This document shows, in pieces, positions 10,500 to 24,672 of a stretch of 64,000 bases of DNA. Numbering within the stretch: position 1 is the stretch's first letter; every line of letters begins with the position of its first letter. The position numbers and the translations under genes were made by a program. The DNA comes from Costus lasius (lineage: Eukaryota; Streptophyta; Magnoliopsida; Zingiberales; Costaceae). The stretch is taken from positions 120,516,493 through 120,580,492 of the forward strand of contig CM050448.1 in NCBI GenBank assembly GCA_027563935.2, read 5' to 3'. The notes beneath the pieces are model-generated. The model saw only the letters and a list, made by a program, of their open reading frames with translations, searched no databases and had not been told where the DNA came from.

Positions 10500-11400
10500 T
10501 TTGATATTAATATTCTAAATATAAATTCAAGGAAAAAATTCTCTAAAAATCAGGAAACGAGGTTCGGGTTCATAAGCAAAATATTTACAAACTTTATTTT
10601 ATTTTTTATATCATATTTAAAACAACAAGATATTTTTAATTTTTTATTGGATTAGAATTTAAATTCATTAATAAATGTAATTTTAAAATAAAAATTCATT
10701 TTTATAAAATATGTAAGATGACAAATATTAATTAATTATGAAAGTAGATTTAATTAATTAATTAGATATTAAAATGTATTATAAAATATAGAGAGAGTAT
10801 GATTAGACATTGAAAGCGCAAAATACTTGATCGTGAATATAGTATGGATAATGAGACATTTTAATTTTCCTTTTCAACGCTAGTAAGTTGACTAGAACAC
10901 GTTGACTAAGTAAACTAAAGATGAGCTTTTGATCGTTTGAGTGATCATCTCTCAAGAAGTAAACTTCACATAAAGTTACAAGTTGAGAATCGTTTGGGCA
11001 AGAGACTTTTAAAGCCTATTTTTATACGATATCTTTTACAAAAAAAAAAATGAATAAGATTTCTTCGAATAGGAATTAAAATCTTCATTCCCGGCTCTTT
11101 GACTATGAGGGTTGACTTTTGATTTTAAGAATATACAAATAAATATATATTTGTTTTGAATTTCTACTGAAATATGCTTTAACTATTAAATGCAAAAATA
11201 TTTTCCTTACCATTATAAATGATTTAAATATTATTCCAATAAATTAATGGCAAACATATACTACTAATTCCGGTCCACCCAACGTGGCCCATACGAGTTT
11301 CTTCGCCCGCAAGGCAGGGTGCGGATTGGAAGAAAACAGAAATAGGGTAAACGATCTCACGCTTCCAACGGAACAGAACGCGCGAACAGGTCGGCGCTGC
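10500..11400. other. AT-rich spacer between ADA1 and the ELMO gene
   Basis: Very AT-rich, with poly(A) and poly(T) runs. No gene seen. The two flanking genes are divergent, so this is a shared upstream region. Confidence 0.5.
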
Positions 11401-11408
11401 GCTCATGC

Positions 11409-14400
11409 GTGAACTGGTGTTGCATAAAAAAGCAACTAATTTGTTATTTAGGTACCTTCCCACCGAAGGTTTTTTTGGCCTTTAAAGCCCAATTCCAGAG
11501 GGCTCGCTCTGGCTCCTCGAAAAATCTCGCAGCGACTAACGATCTCCTCCGGATTGTCGCCGATCGACGGACCTCCCGTATGCTTCTTATCTTTGGATTT
11601 TTCCTGTGCTTGTTCTGCAGCAATCGTTTTCGTAGTATTAGATTTGCGATCCTGGTGGAGCCAGTGATGGTTGCTGAGGATTTTGTTTGTCAGTGCTTGC
11701 GTTTCTGCGACTTCTTTTTCTTTTATTATTATTATTATTGTGCTTTTGTATTTAGGGTAGATTTTGAGGGCATCCGGCATGGAAATCATTGTCTGCGGTA
11801 AAACTTGATGAGTAGTGGACGAATTGGATCCCAAAATTTGATTTTTTTTTTTTTTTTTTCCTACCCTGTGTTCGAATTGGAATGATGCTTAATTGTGTGC
11901 GATTTCCCAATGGGGAGAGAGGCTCAGATTTTGGTGAGATGACGGCGAATTTAGGTACGATAATATTTGGTTCATGGGAAGATTTAGCTTCTGAAATATA
12001 GCTTTCCGATTCTGTTTGAATTTGGAATTCGTCTATGGTAGAAATGCGTGTCCTTTGTTATCATTTACTATCACCTAGAATAAGTTTAGTCGACTATAAG
12101 AGTTAAGGGTGCTCGGGACTAGGGAATTTATGCATCTCAATAGATTTTTTTTTAAAAAAAATGTTAATTATACTATAGTTTCATAATTTCGTATGGAATT
12201 GATAATGCCTTTCCAAAGATGGTCAAGTAGCTCTTTAATTTGCTGCTTGATATCAAAGGCAAAACTGCATCATAACTATGCATTTTGTTTGATTCATAAC
12301 TACTGAGAATGATTATAGAGGTTTGCTTGTATGGATGTTTTTTCTATAACTAATAATTCCATCTTGTACGGAAATCAAACGTTCCATTATTTATACAGAT
12401 TTCTGGCTTAGGTTGTGTACATGAAAATCTGCACTAGTGGTCCTCCACGAGGAGTGCTCGTGGGTGCAGATTGTTGCAAAACGTTTCTATTAACTGATTG
12501 ATGCTGAGGTACACAGGGAGGAGCTAGTTGTGGAGATCTATTAACACCAAATTTGGTAGATTTTGATTTTTTGGGGGTAAGACACAGATTGCCTCTAGTT
12601 GGGGCTACCATCTTAATTTTTATTAAGCATCATATTGAAGAAAAGAGGACATCGATGCTACTGTAAAATTTACTTATGGAGCAAAGAGTGGAAAATGTGT
12701 GAAAAAGAAAAGTTCAAGTACTATAAGCATGGTCTTTCTTTGCTGAGATTTCATATTGTCTCTTGGGGTAAGAGGTTCAACAACCGAATATGGCTAGCTA
12801 TTTGATATGGGCCAACTCTCACCACAACTCTAACCAATATGAGGCCAAGTGACCAAATCTACCCCTTTTAGCATTTGTCATAAGCTATCTTGTGATTCTA
12901 TCCCACTCAATGCAGTCCACAACTTATTGCCCAACCAATAAAAATCACTTGCAACCACAAAGATGATGCCCATTTCATGATTGAGCTCGTTGGTGAAGAG
13001 AAGGCCCTATTCTCATAGAGAGTTCCATCACTACACATTTTGGTCTACTTTGCCTCCCACTGCACAAATCCATTCATCTCTTCTTACTAATGTGGGGCCA
13101 GAGGAGCAGCTACCTGTCCTTGTAAGCATTTGATTTTGAGTCATATTTTTACAATATGCAATGGGGATTAGGGATCAATAGAAGGACAAATTGTGGATCT
13201 AAATTCACTTTATTGGTTTCCTTCTAACTGCCAAAGATGTCCTATTGAAATTAACTTTGGTGGACAGAAGACAGCCATACCCTTTTACATCTGCATTTGT
13301 ACCAGCAAGTTGCTGAAGTGCTCATGCGGTAAAGCCTTGATAATAAGTTACAGAATTTTCACGCTAGAGATTTTGAACTTGATCTGGTTAGACTTCTGCA
13401 AATAAATAGCATTTTTAACTAGCATTTTGAATTTATTAACTTGAATTTATTTTTGAATCATAATCAAGGTTTATCCTGGGAAACATAGTTTGAGCATAAC
13501 AAAGAGTGTCTTGATTCATCATAAGGGGTGATCGTAACAAGTGATTTCACATTATACTTAACACAAACTTCAATATTCAAGGAAAAAACTTACCACAATT
13601 TCTTGAAAATTTAACATTGAACTTGAGCTTTGATTTCTATTGTTGTGTTAATAGATTTAATTAAACTAGGGTTTTCAGGGAAAAAAATGTAAAGCTTATT
13701 TTTTTTAAGTAGAAGAGTTTGCATCTATGTCTATGTGGAGAAATTCCATAAAACCTCAGACACATATAAGCCTTTTCACAACTTGCAGTACTTGCTACTT
13801 AGTAAGTTTTGAGTTGCCTTGGGAGTCAAATGGTAAAATAAAAACATGCTCTTGGATGTGTTGGTCAATAAAACTTAATCAAGTTTGACTGGTTTTGTGT
13901 AGTTAATCCATTATATTAAAAAATCCACCAGGGTAATCTATAATAGTTAATCTTCCAGCAGTGTCCTGGCAATAATCCAAATATGACATTATATATATGA
14001 CGAGGTTAATAATTTCCATTTTTCAAAATTTGGATACCCAATGAAACCTTAGAAATTAAGGTGCATATATATGTTTTGTTATGTTTATATGCATGGATAT
14101 TTTCTCACCTGATACTAAATACATCTACATAGAGCAAATATTTATGGTGTGTTTTGCTGTATGGATGAATATTGTGGTAGTTATGACCTGGAAAATTATT
14201 CATGCTTTTCAGCAGTTCCAATGATAATGTGATAGAGGTTTGCTAGACTTCAAGGAAATAGACTTGAATTCGCATCATTGAGTTTTTTTGTAATGTATTA
14301 TTCGTTTGCCCCTTTTCCATTCTATTGCTGCATCTTCAAGTTTGACATTTATTTCTTCAATCAGAAGTGGTGTCACAAATGAATTCTTTTTCTAACCTTT

Positions 14401-14541
14401 GGATTTCCGTATCATACTCAAACATGATTAATTAAATGTTATCGTTCACCCTTTACTTGGTTTGTCATTATATTTCTGCTGATGAGATGGTATTGTTATT
14501 ATTATTTTCTCTAGGCAAGTGAAGTCCATTGTCTAAGTAGC
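11409..14541 (+). other. Likely 5' UTR exon and long first intron of the ELMO gene
   Basis: The GC-richer patch 11470-11590 resembles a 5' UTR exon. The region from there to the ATG at 14542 has no supported coding frame and is AT-rich. The sequence CTCTAGGCAAGTGAAG just before the ATG is compatible with a splice acceptor near 14516, which would make this a leader intron of about 3 kb. This is inferred from composition and position only. Confidence 0.4.
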
Positions 14542-16828
14542 ATGGAAACAAGTACTCTACGAAGGCGACTCTATCACAGAGATGTTGATGGAAGGAAAAA
14601 TGAGTATTTGGATTCATTGAGATTAGATGCTCTAAATGAACCCCTCCTTGCCGTTAGCAGCTACGAAGGTCTTCATAAGGTAATTAATTTATTGTTTTCT
14701 CGGGAGTAGTTAATTGAAATTTAGCTTCAATTCTTTCTGTTACTATATAAATATCTAATTAGGACTTTCTGTCTTCAAAGGGATATGATTATGGAAGCAA
14801 TGAAGATTGGGATGAAAAAATGAAGCAAGTAAATCTCCATTGGGCATATCTTTTCTCCAATTTGATTGCTCAATGGTCTCAGTGGTTAGGTATTGTTTCT
14901 GTTATGCGAAATCAGTAATATACTTATTCATCTTAGCTATCTGGCTGAGCAACTGGCAATCTGTTCTTTTTTGATGTGCGATGCATGACAGTCTTCAATG
15001 TAGTTTTCAAAATAACTTGTTCTTATTTGAGATCAAGTATACTTTCTCTGTCACGGCCTTGATTACCTACTTAACAAACCAATATTAGATTCATAGTTCT
15101 ATTGAGTCACTTCCATTTTTATTATCTTCTATCTTAATTTTGATAAAAGGTTGGCAGTTTATCCCACTGATAATTCTTTTGTTTGCAGCTAATCTTATCC
15201 TTGGATCAGGATCATTTTTAGGGAGGTTCTTACCTCATTCAACTTCAAATGGCCAAAAAGACCTGATTTGTCTTAGTCCTTTACAGGTACGCTAAGGACT
15301 TCAGAGTTTTAACCTAAATCTTTTACCATCATATGGACCTTAGAATCATCTGATATCTGTAGAAGTGTTTGTTCGTACAATCGATAGAGTAGTTTCATGC
15401 ATACTTTAAGTAGTGTCGCCAGTAGTGTGGATACTTAGAACTATTCCACCTCTACCAAGGTTTAATTTAATCGTCTAGAACTGTAACTAGATCAAAGAGA
15501 GGAAATATATCTACTGTTGCAAGCACTAAATTACATTCATGGAAAAAGAAGGTTAAGAAAATTAATTGACCTGCTTTCTTCTTGAAATTTAAATGATGTG
15601 TTTAATTCTTAGATGGCAATTCTTTCTTCTGTTTGAAGTAAAAAGATGGAACATCGCTGTGTGATCACTATTTCATGTTTACTTGTTAGATTAACGAAAT
15701 TGACTCTTTTTAATAGTGACCGCCCTCATAATTTCTGTACCTATCTCTGCAGGAAGAGCGATTGAAAACCTTGAGAAACAGATTGGGGGTCCAGTTTGAT
15801 GGCTCTCGCTTGGATCATCAAGTACTGCTTTTACATCTATGACTATACTTGACCTCTTACAGTCCCTTTGTATCTCTTTTGAGTTGTGCTACTCCCTATT
15901 TGTCAACCAATTTGCAATCATTTAAATTAACGTAAATTGTCGCTGCAGGATGCCTTGAAAAACCTCTGGCGTTTAGCCTATCCTAACGATGATATTCCCC
16001 CTCTTAAATCTGAACTATGGAAGGAAATGGGTTGGCAAGGTTGTGACCCATCAACAGATTTCAGGTACACTGGAATTTCGTAGTCATTGGTTTAGTTGAT
16101 AACTTGATAAGTTAAAAAATTGAAAAGGATGCTCAATTACGTACACAGGGGCGCTGGCTTTATATCGTTGGAAAACCTCACCTTTTTTGCCAAAAACCAC
16201 CCGGTAGCTACCTTTTAATTGACTAATATACCTTCTTTCTTACGTCAAACGCCCAAAACTATCCATCTTTTGTGTCCTAAACTTTGGTCACATGTTGCAG
16301 AATTCTTTCCAAGCACTTCTGCAGAAAACAGAAGGAACAAGGGCCGAATGGGAGTACCCTTTTGCTGTAGCTGGCGTTAATATATCGTTCATGCTGATAC
16401 AGATGCTAGACTTGCAAGCAGGTACTTTGCGAAACTATTACTTGTTAGGTGCTTACGCTTGGCTTTGGTACTAAAGCTATCTGCGCATTCTCTGCCAGTC
16501 GTGCCATCTTCTAAACCAGGAGTTCGTTTCCTGGAGCTACTTGCACAAGATGAACAAGCATTCGATAACCTCTATTGTGTAGCCTTCTGCATGCTCGACT
16601 CCCAGTGGCTTGCCAAACGTGCATCATATATGGAGTTCAATGTAATTGTGCTTTCTCACTCCCGTGCAAAACGTATTGACTCAACTTGAGCCTCTTATAT
16701 CTAATCTCTATCGTCATTCTTTAATCCAGGAGGTTATGAAATCCACAAGAATGCAGTTGGAACGTGAGCTCTCCTTGGAAGATGTTACCAGCGTAAGAGA
16801 TTTGCCGGCGTATAGCTTGTTGATGTGA
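14542..16828 (+). CDS. ELMO/CED-12 domain protein, 308 aa, nine exons
   Basis: Exons: 14542-14679, 14781-14889, 15189-15286, 15753-15821, 15949-16064, 16149-16203, 16301-16421, 16520-16641 and 16730-16828. All introns are GT-AG and the phases join to a 927-bp frame ending in TGA. The ELMO domain covers roughly residues 115-285: EERLKTLRNRLGVQFD, then LWRLAYPND, LWKEMGWQGCDPSTDFRGAG (the most diagnostic block), LENLTFFAKNHP, and EWEYPFAVAGVNISFML. Animal ELMO proteins act with DOCK exchange factors upstream of Rac. Plant ELMO proteins are small and consist mostly of this domain; they are thought to act in ROP/actin signalling or cell adhesion, but this paralogue's role is not shown by sequence. 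The N-terminal 45 residues are polar with no targeting signal. No breaks seen. Confidence 0.9.
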
Positions 16829-18965
16829 CATCCTAACGACCTTAGGACCAAAACTGTCTATAACAATGCACGGATCGTCACCCTTTATGACAACGTTGAT
16901 TGTATATAACAAGAACGAATAAAGAAACGGGTAGTTGCTTTGATTTCATAGTGAAAACCTTTCATCTTTTGTTGTGTGCGAAAGCTCCATACGTTTCCTA
17001 ATAAACATGATATGCAAAACATCAGCAATGCATACTGTTCATACTGGCTGACATTTGCAAGTTTCATGCATTTGCACTTGTTGTTAGCTAATTCACGGTG
17101 CTTTTACAGGGCGCTTCTTTTATGACTCACGTTCACATTTGCAGTTTAGGGTCGAATTATAGTATGCAATTGTTAATAAGGATTTAGGAACCAATCGATA
17201 CGACTCTATAGTGGTGCCATATTGGTTCTAGATAAAACTAGTACTTCATATATCTTGTGTTGGTATGATCGGTATTGGTATATTAATGTTAATATATTAA
17301 TATTATTAGTATATGTCGGTTTGAAATTGGATTGGTATATATAGACTGGATTGGTACACTGATACAACTTAATTCTAAAATTTTGATTGTTAATACATTG
17401 AACGATCGTCTCAAATAATGCCAACATCTTCTGCAACATCCTCTCGTTCATTGGTATTGTAAAGGCAAATACAATGCCGATGCAGGAATCTATTGGATAG
17501 AGAATTAATTTTACTATGAATTGGCGGATCAAAACGATTCTATTTATGCAGAATACTTGTATAGTGCAGTCTAAACTCCCAACTCCCACGATGGTGAATC
17601 TAAAACTTATGATTTCTCTACTTCCCATAACTTACTTTTACAATTTGCTTCTTGGTTGCTGGGTTAAGACGTTTAGGTGCTTGACCTGCTTTACATTTGA
17701 AATGAAATCTAAAAAATATTGGAAGAAAATATCGAAGAAAGAACTATGAAAAGAAAAGGAGCAACTTCTAGAGTGGAAGTGATATTTCTTTCCTCTCAGC
17801 AATTAGCATTAACTCCCCTCTCATGTGGTGTTGAACTCAAAACTCTTTTGAGTTTGCAACTTATTCAGTAGTCTTATTCTCCTTTACGATAAATCTATGT
17901 GCTTTAAGTATGCATGCAATTTGTTTCATGTCAAAGGGCTTCGGTACACACCTCAAGTTTGATACTCTTGTGGTGCTGCTTTTCACGGTAAGTTTCTCAA
18001 AGCTTCTTCATAAATGGAAGATGCTACATTCCTTCTATTTCTTACCATTGCATTTATACATTTAGGATTCGGTCTTCTTACTTTACTTGATCTTCAAAGC
18101 TATTGTTTCGACTTCTTTTCAATATTGTATTTTCCAAGGTGAGTATTAAGTGGAGTCATGAACCTTATATTCTTGAAGACCAACTATTTTCTCTGTAATT
18201 ATTTCTTGTCTTATTTTATATTCTCCATTGTTGATGTTGGTAAGAGAGAGCTTCTTAAGGTGCTGGCGATGCTTTATTAAAGATAGTGTTTCTCAATGTA
18301 TGACGTTTTTAGTTGCACGTCTTTATTAAAGATAGTATTTCTCAAATTAGAGGACTTCTTAAAGTGAACTGCGTAATATTACTTTTGTAGAAAAATCGTC
18401 TTCCCTTTTTCTTTTAGCAGGAAATCACAGAAAACCTGTTCCTTGTGACTGTAAGAATTTAAAGAGGTAGTCAGTATACAAGTTCTATGGGTGTTTATTA
18501 GTTATCCTTCTAATTGAAATTTGAATATGACATTGAGATTACTCAATTTGCATCTGTTGGGTCACCTTTTACTTGTCCCCTCTCATTTTGCAACATTTTG
18601 TAATACTGGTTTGGGTCCAACACAAAAGATGAAGGAAGAGGGTGATGATGCTTCTCACAAGGATTAGGCACCCATTTAATCACAACAAAAAGGCAACACT
18701 GCCCTCGTGTAAATGATCAAAATACAGCAAATTATAATCTAACAGTACAAGTCGTTCTCTCTCTCTCTCTCTCTTCATATTCGACGTAGGGAATGAGGCG
18801 AAGAATTAGCTTATTTTTCACAACTTCACATGATCTAATGTAAGAAGGGAAGCAAAACCAAACAAGAAAAATGAAAAAAAAATGCAGAGAATTTAAACAG
18901 TTCACTCTCTACATTAGATACAGAGTTCTTCCTCATTTTGCTGACAATTCAGCACGCCACCCCCT
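16829..18965. other. Spacer between the convergent ELMO and H+-ATPase genes
   Basis: Contains both 3' ends and no supported gene. The frame at 17206-17628 (minus) lies in a TATTGGT-rich AT tract and looks noncoding. A short CT microsatellite is at about 18753-18773. Confidence 0.5.
18753..18773. repeat. (CT)n microsatellite
   Basis: About ten uninterrupted CT units in the 3' flank of the H+-ATPase gene. Confidence 0.9.
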
Positions 18966-21900
18966 CTAAACTGTGTAATGCTGCTGAATGGTGTCAAAAT
19001 CAAGACCCTTCAGCTTGACCACTGATTCCACATGACCCTTGAGAGTGTGCAGCTCTCTTAGCCTGGCAGTTAAAATAGAATTTTAAAAAAATTAGTTTTC
19101 CATGTTTCAATATTGCTTGTGTTCATGGAATTAAGGCTGTTAATGCCTCGTCATTTACCTTGCAATCTCAGCTCTTCTTTTGGCCTTCTCTGCAATCTCA
19201 GAAAGTTCACGGTAGCTGCTCATGTCAGAGAAGAGGTTAGAAGTATCAGGAGCTTGGAGGCCATGAAGTGTTCTCTGTGCAATTGCCCATTGAGCTTCCC
19301 TTTCCTCTCTTCCATAATCCTTCTTTGTAGTGAAGGCAGTCTGATACAGTAAGGTGCAAAGTAGATGAAACTATTAATACTCATCAAGTAAATATGAGAA
19401 CGAATTAATAAAGGCAATCACATTACCTTCCTCTCAAAGAGAGAATCCCAGGCCTTTCCACTAAGAACATAGCGAATAGCAAACTTAATCCAGTCAAGTG
19501 GAATGTATGTAATGCAACTGTAGAGCCAAATTATTCCTGCCCATCCCCATCCGCAACCTTTAATTTTTGCAAAACCCCAGTTCGCATAGACAGCTATTAA
19601 AGTAGCAACCTGATGTCAAGAAACAATGGTTTCTGTCATGGCTGTATAGTTGAAACTTGAAACAAGCATCTATGTAATCGCATAATGAAGTTTGTAAGAA
19701 ATATCAAGTTAATGGACAAAGTGAAAATGTTAAGAAAGGACGTTGCTGGATTGGCAAATTGAGGAGCTTACTAGTTGAGCGATCACAAAGGCACCGCAAA
19801 GCAGAAGTCCAGGACGCTCAAGGAAGGACCAACTGCGTGACCGGGTGACAAATATGAGGGCTTGGCTGATGATACTGACTTGAAGGTACAATGCAGCCAT
19901 CATTTCATTGTTACTGCCCCTCAGTGATCTAACATGAAACTTTTTCTGCAACATGTTACACCACAGATTCAGTCGGGTAAAATTCTGAATCTAACATGAA
20001 AGAAGTAGCGCACAATTAAATTACCGAGAAGAAATCAGTCTCTTTCATCGCCCAGAAGAAGAGCACAGTCATCAAGGCCAAGTAAGTTCCCAACACAATA
20101 CCGGTAGCAAATATCTCTCTCAGCTTCCAGCTATCTGGCAATGGAGATGGCTTTACTCGATCTTTGGATATTGTCATGATGGTACCTAATTCAAATTTCA
20201 CAAGAGAGGAGATCAAAGTCTGAATGCCAAGTACAAATAATTTAATAATCAAACTATAGTAGGTAGTTTAGCTCTCACCATCATTTAGTATGGCAATGAT
20301 CAGAACCATGAAAGGGGAGAAGTCAAATTTCCATATAAGTGCAATAAGCATAAAACCAAGCTGCAAAGAAAGGGAGTGCAAATTGTTACAAAACAAAGGC
20401 TTAACCAAGTGTATAGAAATCCAGTTTTGACACTTACCACTATACGGATGGTAATTGAAACAGCATAGATCTGCCAGTGACCGGATAAGGAAGGAGAGAT
20501 TAGTAAGTTTAAGCCAAAAAATTAAAAGGAACAAGTGAAGTAAACCGTAAGTTAACTGATACCGTGTAGTTTTTCATCCTCTGGAAGATGGCTCGGCTAG
20601 TAAGCACAGCACTGATGATGACACTGAGACCTGGTTCAGTAAGAACGATGTCGGAAGCACTTCTTGCCGCATCTGTGGCATCAGAAACAGCAATTCCAAT
20701 ATCAGCCTTCTTCAAGGCCGGAGCATCATTTACACCATCTCCAGTCATCCCACATATGTGCTTCCTTTCTTGCAACTTCTTCACAATTTCATACTTATGC
20801 TCTGCGCCAAAGAACACCACATCATGATACTGCTAGAATACTGCAGATCTGGATTTACTAGTTTAGTGAGTAAACCTGGGAAAACTCCTGCAAACCCATC
20901 GGCCTTCTCAATCAATTCATCAACCGGAAGGGCAGTAAGAGTTTCATCCTTGTGTTGGCCAAGAAGTGAAGAGGAAGGATGCATGTTTGTGCCCATTCCA
21001 AGTCTTCGACCAGTCTCCTTTGCTATCGCAAGTTGATCACCTGAAGAGCAATACAACCATTAGTGAAAATTTCAAAAAAGATATTAGAGCACTGCAAAGT
21101 TGGAGAAAAAAAAATGAAGTCCAATAAAGGTACCAGTAATCATCTTGACATTGACACCAAGGTTGAGAGCCTTGCGAATGGTCTCGGCACTATCATGCCT
21201 TGGGGGATCAAAGAGAGGCAGCAAACCAACAAATTGCCACGGTCCTCCAGGGCTCTCCTTGCTCCTCTCAGGAACTTCCTGCAACACAGCGTGCAATGTG
21301 AACCAAGGAACATGGAGAATGCAATTGTAACAAGGTATTTATGGTTCCATTAATCAAAATTAAGATCTAATACTGTGCAAGTCAGGTTATATTTTGAGCG
21401 GAACTGGCCAACAAAAAGGGCAATAAAAAAAGGTAAGAGGTCCTACAACTGATGGAATATAATATCTTTCCAAGTCAAGATTTACTACAGTTTACCACTA
21501 TTCCAAAATTTTAAGATTTTTTAAAGCTCACTTAGATATTTTAAGATCTACTAAGCAGCATTTTGATGCAACAAAAAAGTATCTAGATACTGCAGCAAAA
21601 AACCTGTCTTGCAACTGCCAATGATCGAAGACCGCGTTCAGCAAATTTGTCAATCACTGTATGAACTCTTTTCCTGACGTCCTCTTTGCAGTTGCAGAGG
21701 TTCAAAATCTGCTCAGGAGCACCTTTGCTGACACGGTGCCATCTTCCTTCTTCATCTATGTAAGTCAATGCTGTTCTTTTGTCAACAGGATTGAAGGGGA
21801 AGAAATGGACTTCCTTAATTCCTGCTCTTGCCTGTGTAGCACAAATAACGCTGCATATATATACATATAACCAAGGGGAAATGGGATGCCAAACTACGAT

Positions 21901-23817
21901 AATTTACCTCCTTTGGGTCTGCAAGCATTCCGACCATGGCAGCATCAATAGCATCCTGGTTCTCGGTCCTCGACGCTCTTGCGGCCAGCAACACCACATG
22001 GTCTTTGTCTACGCCTTTAGCAAACACTTCAATTAGGTTTTTGTCCACGCTGAGCTTGTTGAGCGTGAGCGTGCCGGTTTTGTCGCTGCAGAGCACATCC
22101 ATTCCCGCCATCTCCTCAATCGCGGTCATCCTCTTCGTGATGGCGCCCTGCTGTGAGAGCTTGTGCGACCCAATCGCCATTGTCACGGACAAGACCGTGG
22201 GCATCGCAATCGGGATCCCTCCGATCAGTAGCACCAATAGGTTGTCGATTCCGTCCCTGTACGATCGGTGCTGGATCGGGTACATGACGATGATCTCGAT
22301 GAGGATACCGATGGCGATGGAGCAGATGCAGAAGTTTCCGATGGAGGTGAGGACCTTTTGGAAGTGGCCGACCTGATTGGTGCTGTCGACGAGGTGGGCG
22401 GCCTTGCCAAAGAAGGTGTGCACACCGGTGGCAATAACAACGGCCTCGATCTCTCCCTGCTTGCAGGTGGATCCGGAGTAGACCTCGTCGCCGGAGTTCT
22501 TGGTGACGGGAAGGGATTCGCCGGTGAGGGCGGACTGGTCAATCTTGAGGGGATCGCCCTCGAGGAGGCGAGCGTCGGCAGGTATGATGTCTCCCAGCTT
22601 GATGCTGATGATGTCGCCGGGAACGAGGATGGCGGCATCCTGCTCACTCCAGGTGCCATCTCTGAGTACCTGAGGCCAAGACAAGGGCGCCGAATCTGAG
22701 CCACAATTTTTTCCATTTTTGAAACTCCTTCATTTATATTGGATTTTAAATAGCTCAAAATTTCACTTTGGCCCTCTCTACTTTGGAAAATATCATTTGC
22801 CTCTGAAATGTGCTTAATCAATTCATTATATGAAATAAATTTAACAAATTAACAGCGGGCCACCACATCAAATTATAGAAAGTCACCCTCTGGCCTCTAC
22901 CTTTAAGTTTATTTCATTTCGCCCCTTAAAAGTTTTTTTTTTCCAGCCTATTTAATTTTAACTGGTTTACCTTGGTTTTGGGAGCCAGGCCAGCCATGAG
23001 AGCGGCGGCGGCATTGCCGGCGTTGTTCTCTTCGATGAAGGATATGGTGGAGTTGATAACCAGCAGAATCACAATTCCGACAAAGTCTTCCCAGTCGGGC
23101 GGCTTTCCTCCGCCGTTGGCGAGGGCGATGGCCATGATCGCCGCCATCTCCATCACCCACGACAGCGGATTCCACATGAACCCCAGAAACTTGAGAAATT
23201 TGCTTTCCTGTTCCATAAGAGAGATTAAGCTCCTCCATTTAACTAATTATATAATTAAACCAAAGAGTAGACTTCTCGATCGAACCAACCTTCTTCTCCT
23301 CGAGCTTGTTCGGGCCGAAGATCTCAATCCTGGCGGCTCCCTCCGCCGACGACAGGCCCTCTTTGCTACATTTCAGCTGCTCGAACACTTCCTCTATCGG
23401 AATCTTTTCCTGTTGACACGCATAAGCAGAGTCAAACACTATCGAGAAAGAGCCAGGAGAGTTGACTAATTTATTCGTTTAACTTTGATCTCGCGGCAAA
23501 CGTGGAATCTTTCGAGGAATCTACAACTTTTTTGCGGCTGTCACCCACGTTGTTCTTAAACTAATTCTAGTTGGGAAGAAGATAAGATCACACGGCGACG
23601 AAGCCAAGTATGAACAGGTAAGACTAGCCGGAAACGAAAGCAAAACAATCGGATGAAACCTGAAGTCAACTCCAAACTCCAAGCTCCAACAGACGAATCA
23701 CGGAGAAGCAGGGACGAGTCGCCCTTACACATGAAACAAGAACGGAGTAGCTTTGCTTACCAGATCAACAGTTTCGTTCTTGAGGTTCTCCAAGGTGGCG
23801 GCTTTGTCTCCCCCCAT
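18966..23817 (-). CDS. AHA: Plasma-membrane H+-ATPase (P3A-type), 954 aa, 15 exons
   Basis: Pumps protons out of the cell at the cost of ATP, energising nutrient uptake and cell expansion. Minus-strand exons: 23817-23761, 23409-23290, 23207-22971, 22669-21908, 21831-21604, 21278-21134, 21040-20876, 20801-20563, 20470-20438, 20360-20279, 20185-20025, 19945-19772, 19609-19427, 19340-19159 and 19062-18966. All are GT-AG and sum to 2865 bp. Motifs in order: actuator-loop TGES near residue 188; CSDKTGTLT with the phosphorylated Asp near 334; KGAPEQIL in the nucleotide-binding domain; MITGDQ; and [16 protein letters not shown]. The C-terminal regulatory domain ends QQHYTV; the penultimate Thr is the family's phosphorylation site for 14-3-3 binding. 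Wording such as LAVARQ and [10 protein letters not shown] is closer, from memory, to the AHA1/2/3 group than to AHA4/11. Length is normal and no lesion is visible. Confidence 0.95.
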
Positions 23818-24100
23818 TTCGTCCCGTTCGATCGGTCGGCCGGTAGCTCGACTTGACCGGAGAAAGAAAGGCTCAGAGGTCAACGCTAAGCCACTATTCG
23901 ATCTCCTATGGAGCTAAAGCGAACAAGAGGGTGGATGAGACGAGGAGGAAACGGAATGCTCGCTTGTGGCCTTGCTCCTGCAGGTTGTCTCTCCAAGCAG
24001 TAGGCACCACGTTTTATACCGGGGAGCCGCACGCCTCGTCAACTTGGCGGGCCCCGTAAGTGGGGGCCGGAATCCGGATACCCCTAATGGAGAAGGTAAT
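23818..24100 (-). promoter_or_regulatory. 5' leader and proximal promoter of the H+-ATPase gene
   Basis: Moderately GC-rich region directly upstream of the ATG at 23817. On the minus strand GGTATAAAACG occurs at 24012-24022, a good TATA-box candidate about 195 bp before the ATG. Confidence 0.5.
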
Positions 24101-24287
24101 CGGTTCTTTCGTCAGTGAAGTTTGTTGTCGTGAGTCTTAATTGTCCTGCTAGGAGAATCCAAAATAAATAATAATAAAATAAAAATAAGGATGTTTGTGG
24201 TTTAAAAGAGAAAAAAATCCCAGTACAATTTTGACTTTAAAAGTCCGACCCGATTTTCGTACCCTCCTCGTTCAATGTTTAGATTCA

Positions 24288-24672
24288 GGGTGTGTTTAGT
24301 AGGAGGGATGTATTTTTAAGGGAATAAGCTACTTAAGAGGAAAGAAAATTTAAATAAAAAAAAATATTCAGTAAAATTCTTCCTTTAGTCTACTTATAAG
24401 AAATCAAAAACAAGAAGAATTTTATTAATATTATCAAAAAACTTGTGGGAGAAAATGCAATTGGTCTCGGCCATGAGTGAAGTCTTGGCTATCTGAATGC
24501 GTCGTTGACTGTTATTTCCATCCGATTTGGGCAAATTGAAAATTGCGAATTTTGCCCTCCTCCTCTGTATTTTCTATTTTCCTTTGTTTTTAATTCATTC
24601 ATCCTAATAAATAAAGGATTTTATTAGGATTCATGTTTAACTTCCTCGAATCCCTCCTACTTAACAGCGTGT
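24288..24672. mobile_element. Possible degenerate MITE
   Basis: The left end GTGTTTAGTAGGAGGGAT matches the reverse complement of the right end (GCTGTTAAGTAGGAGGGAT). The interior is AT-rich without coding. No clean target duplication found. Confidence 0.5.

Noticed and set aside
22225..22821. Long frames on both strands within 21936-22821
   Set aside because: They are other-frame readings of the large H+-ATPase exon and the intron next to it.
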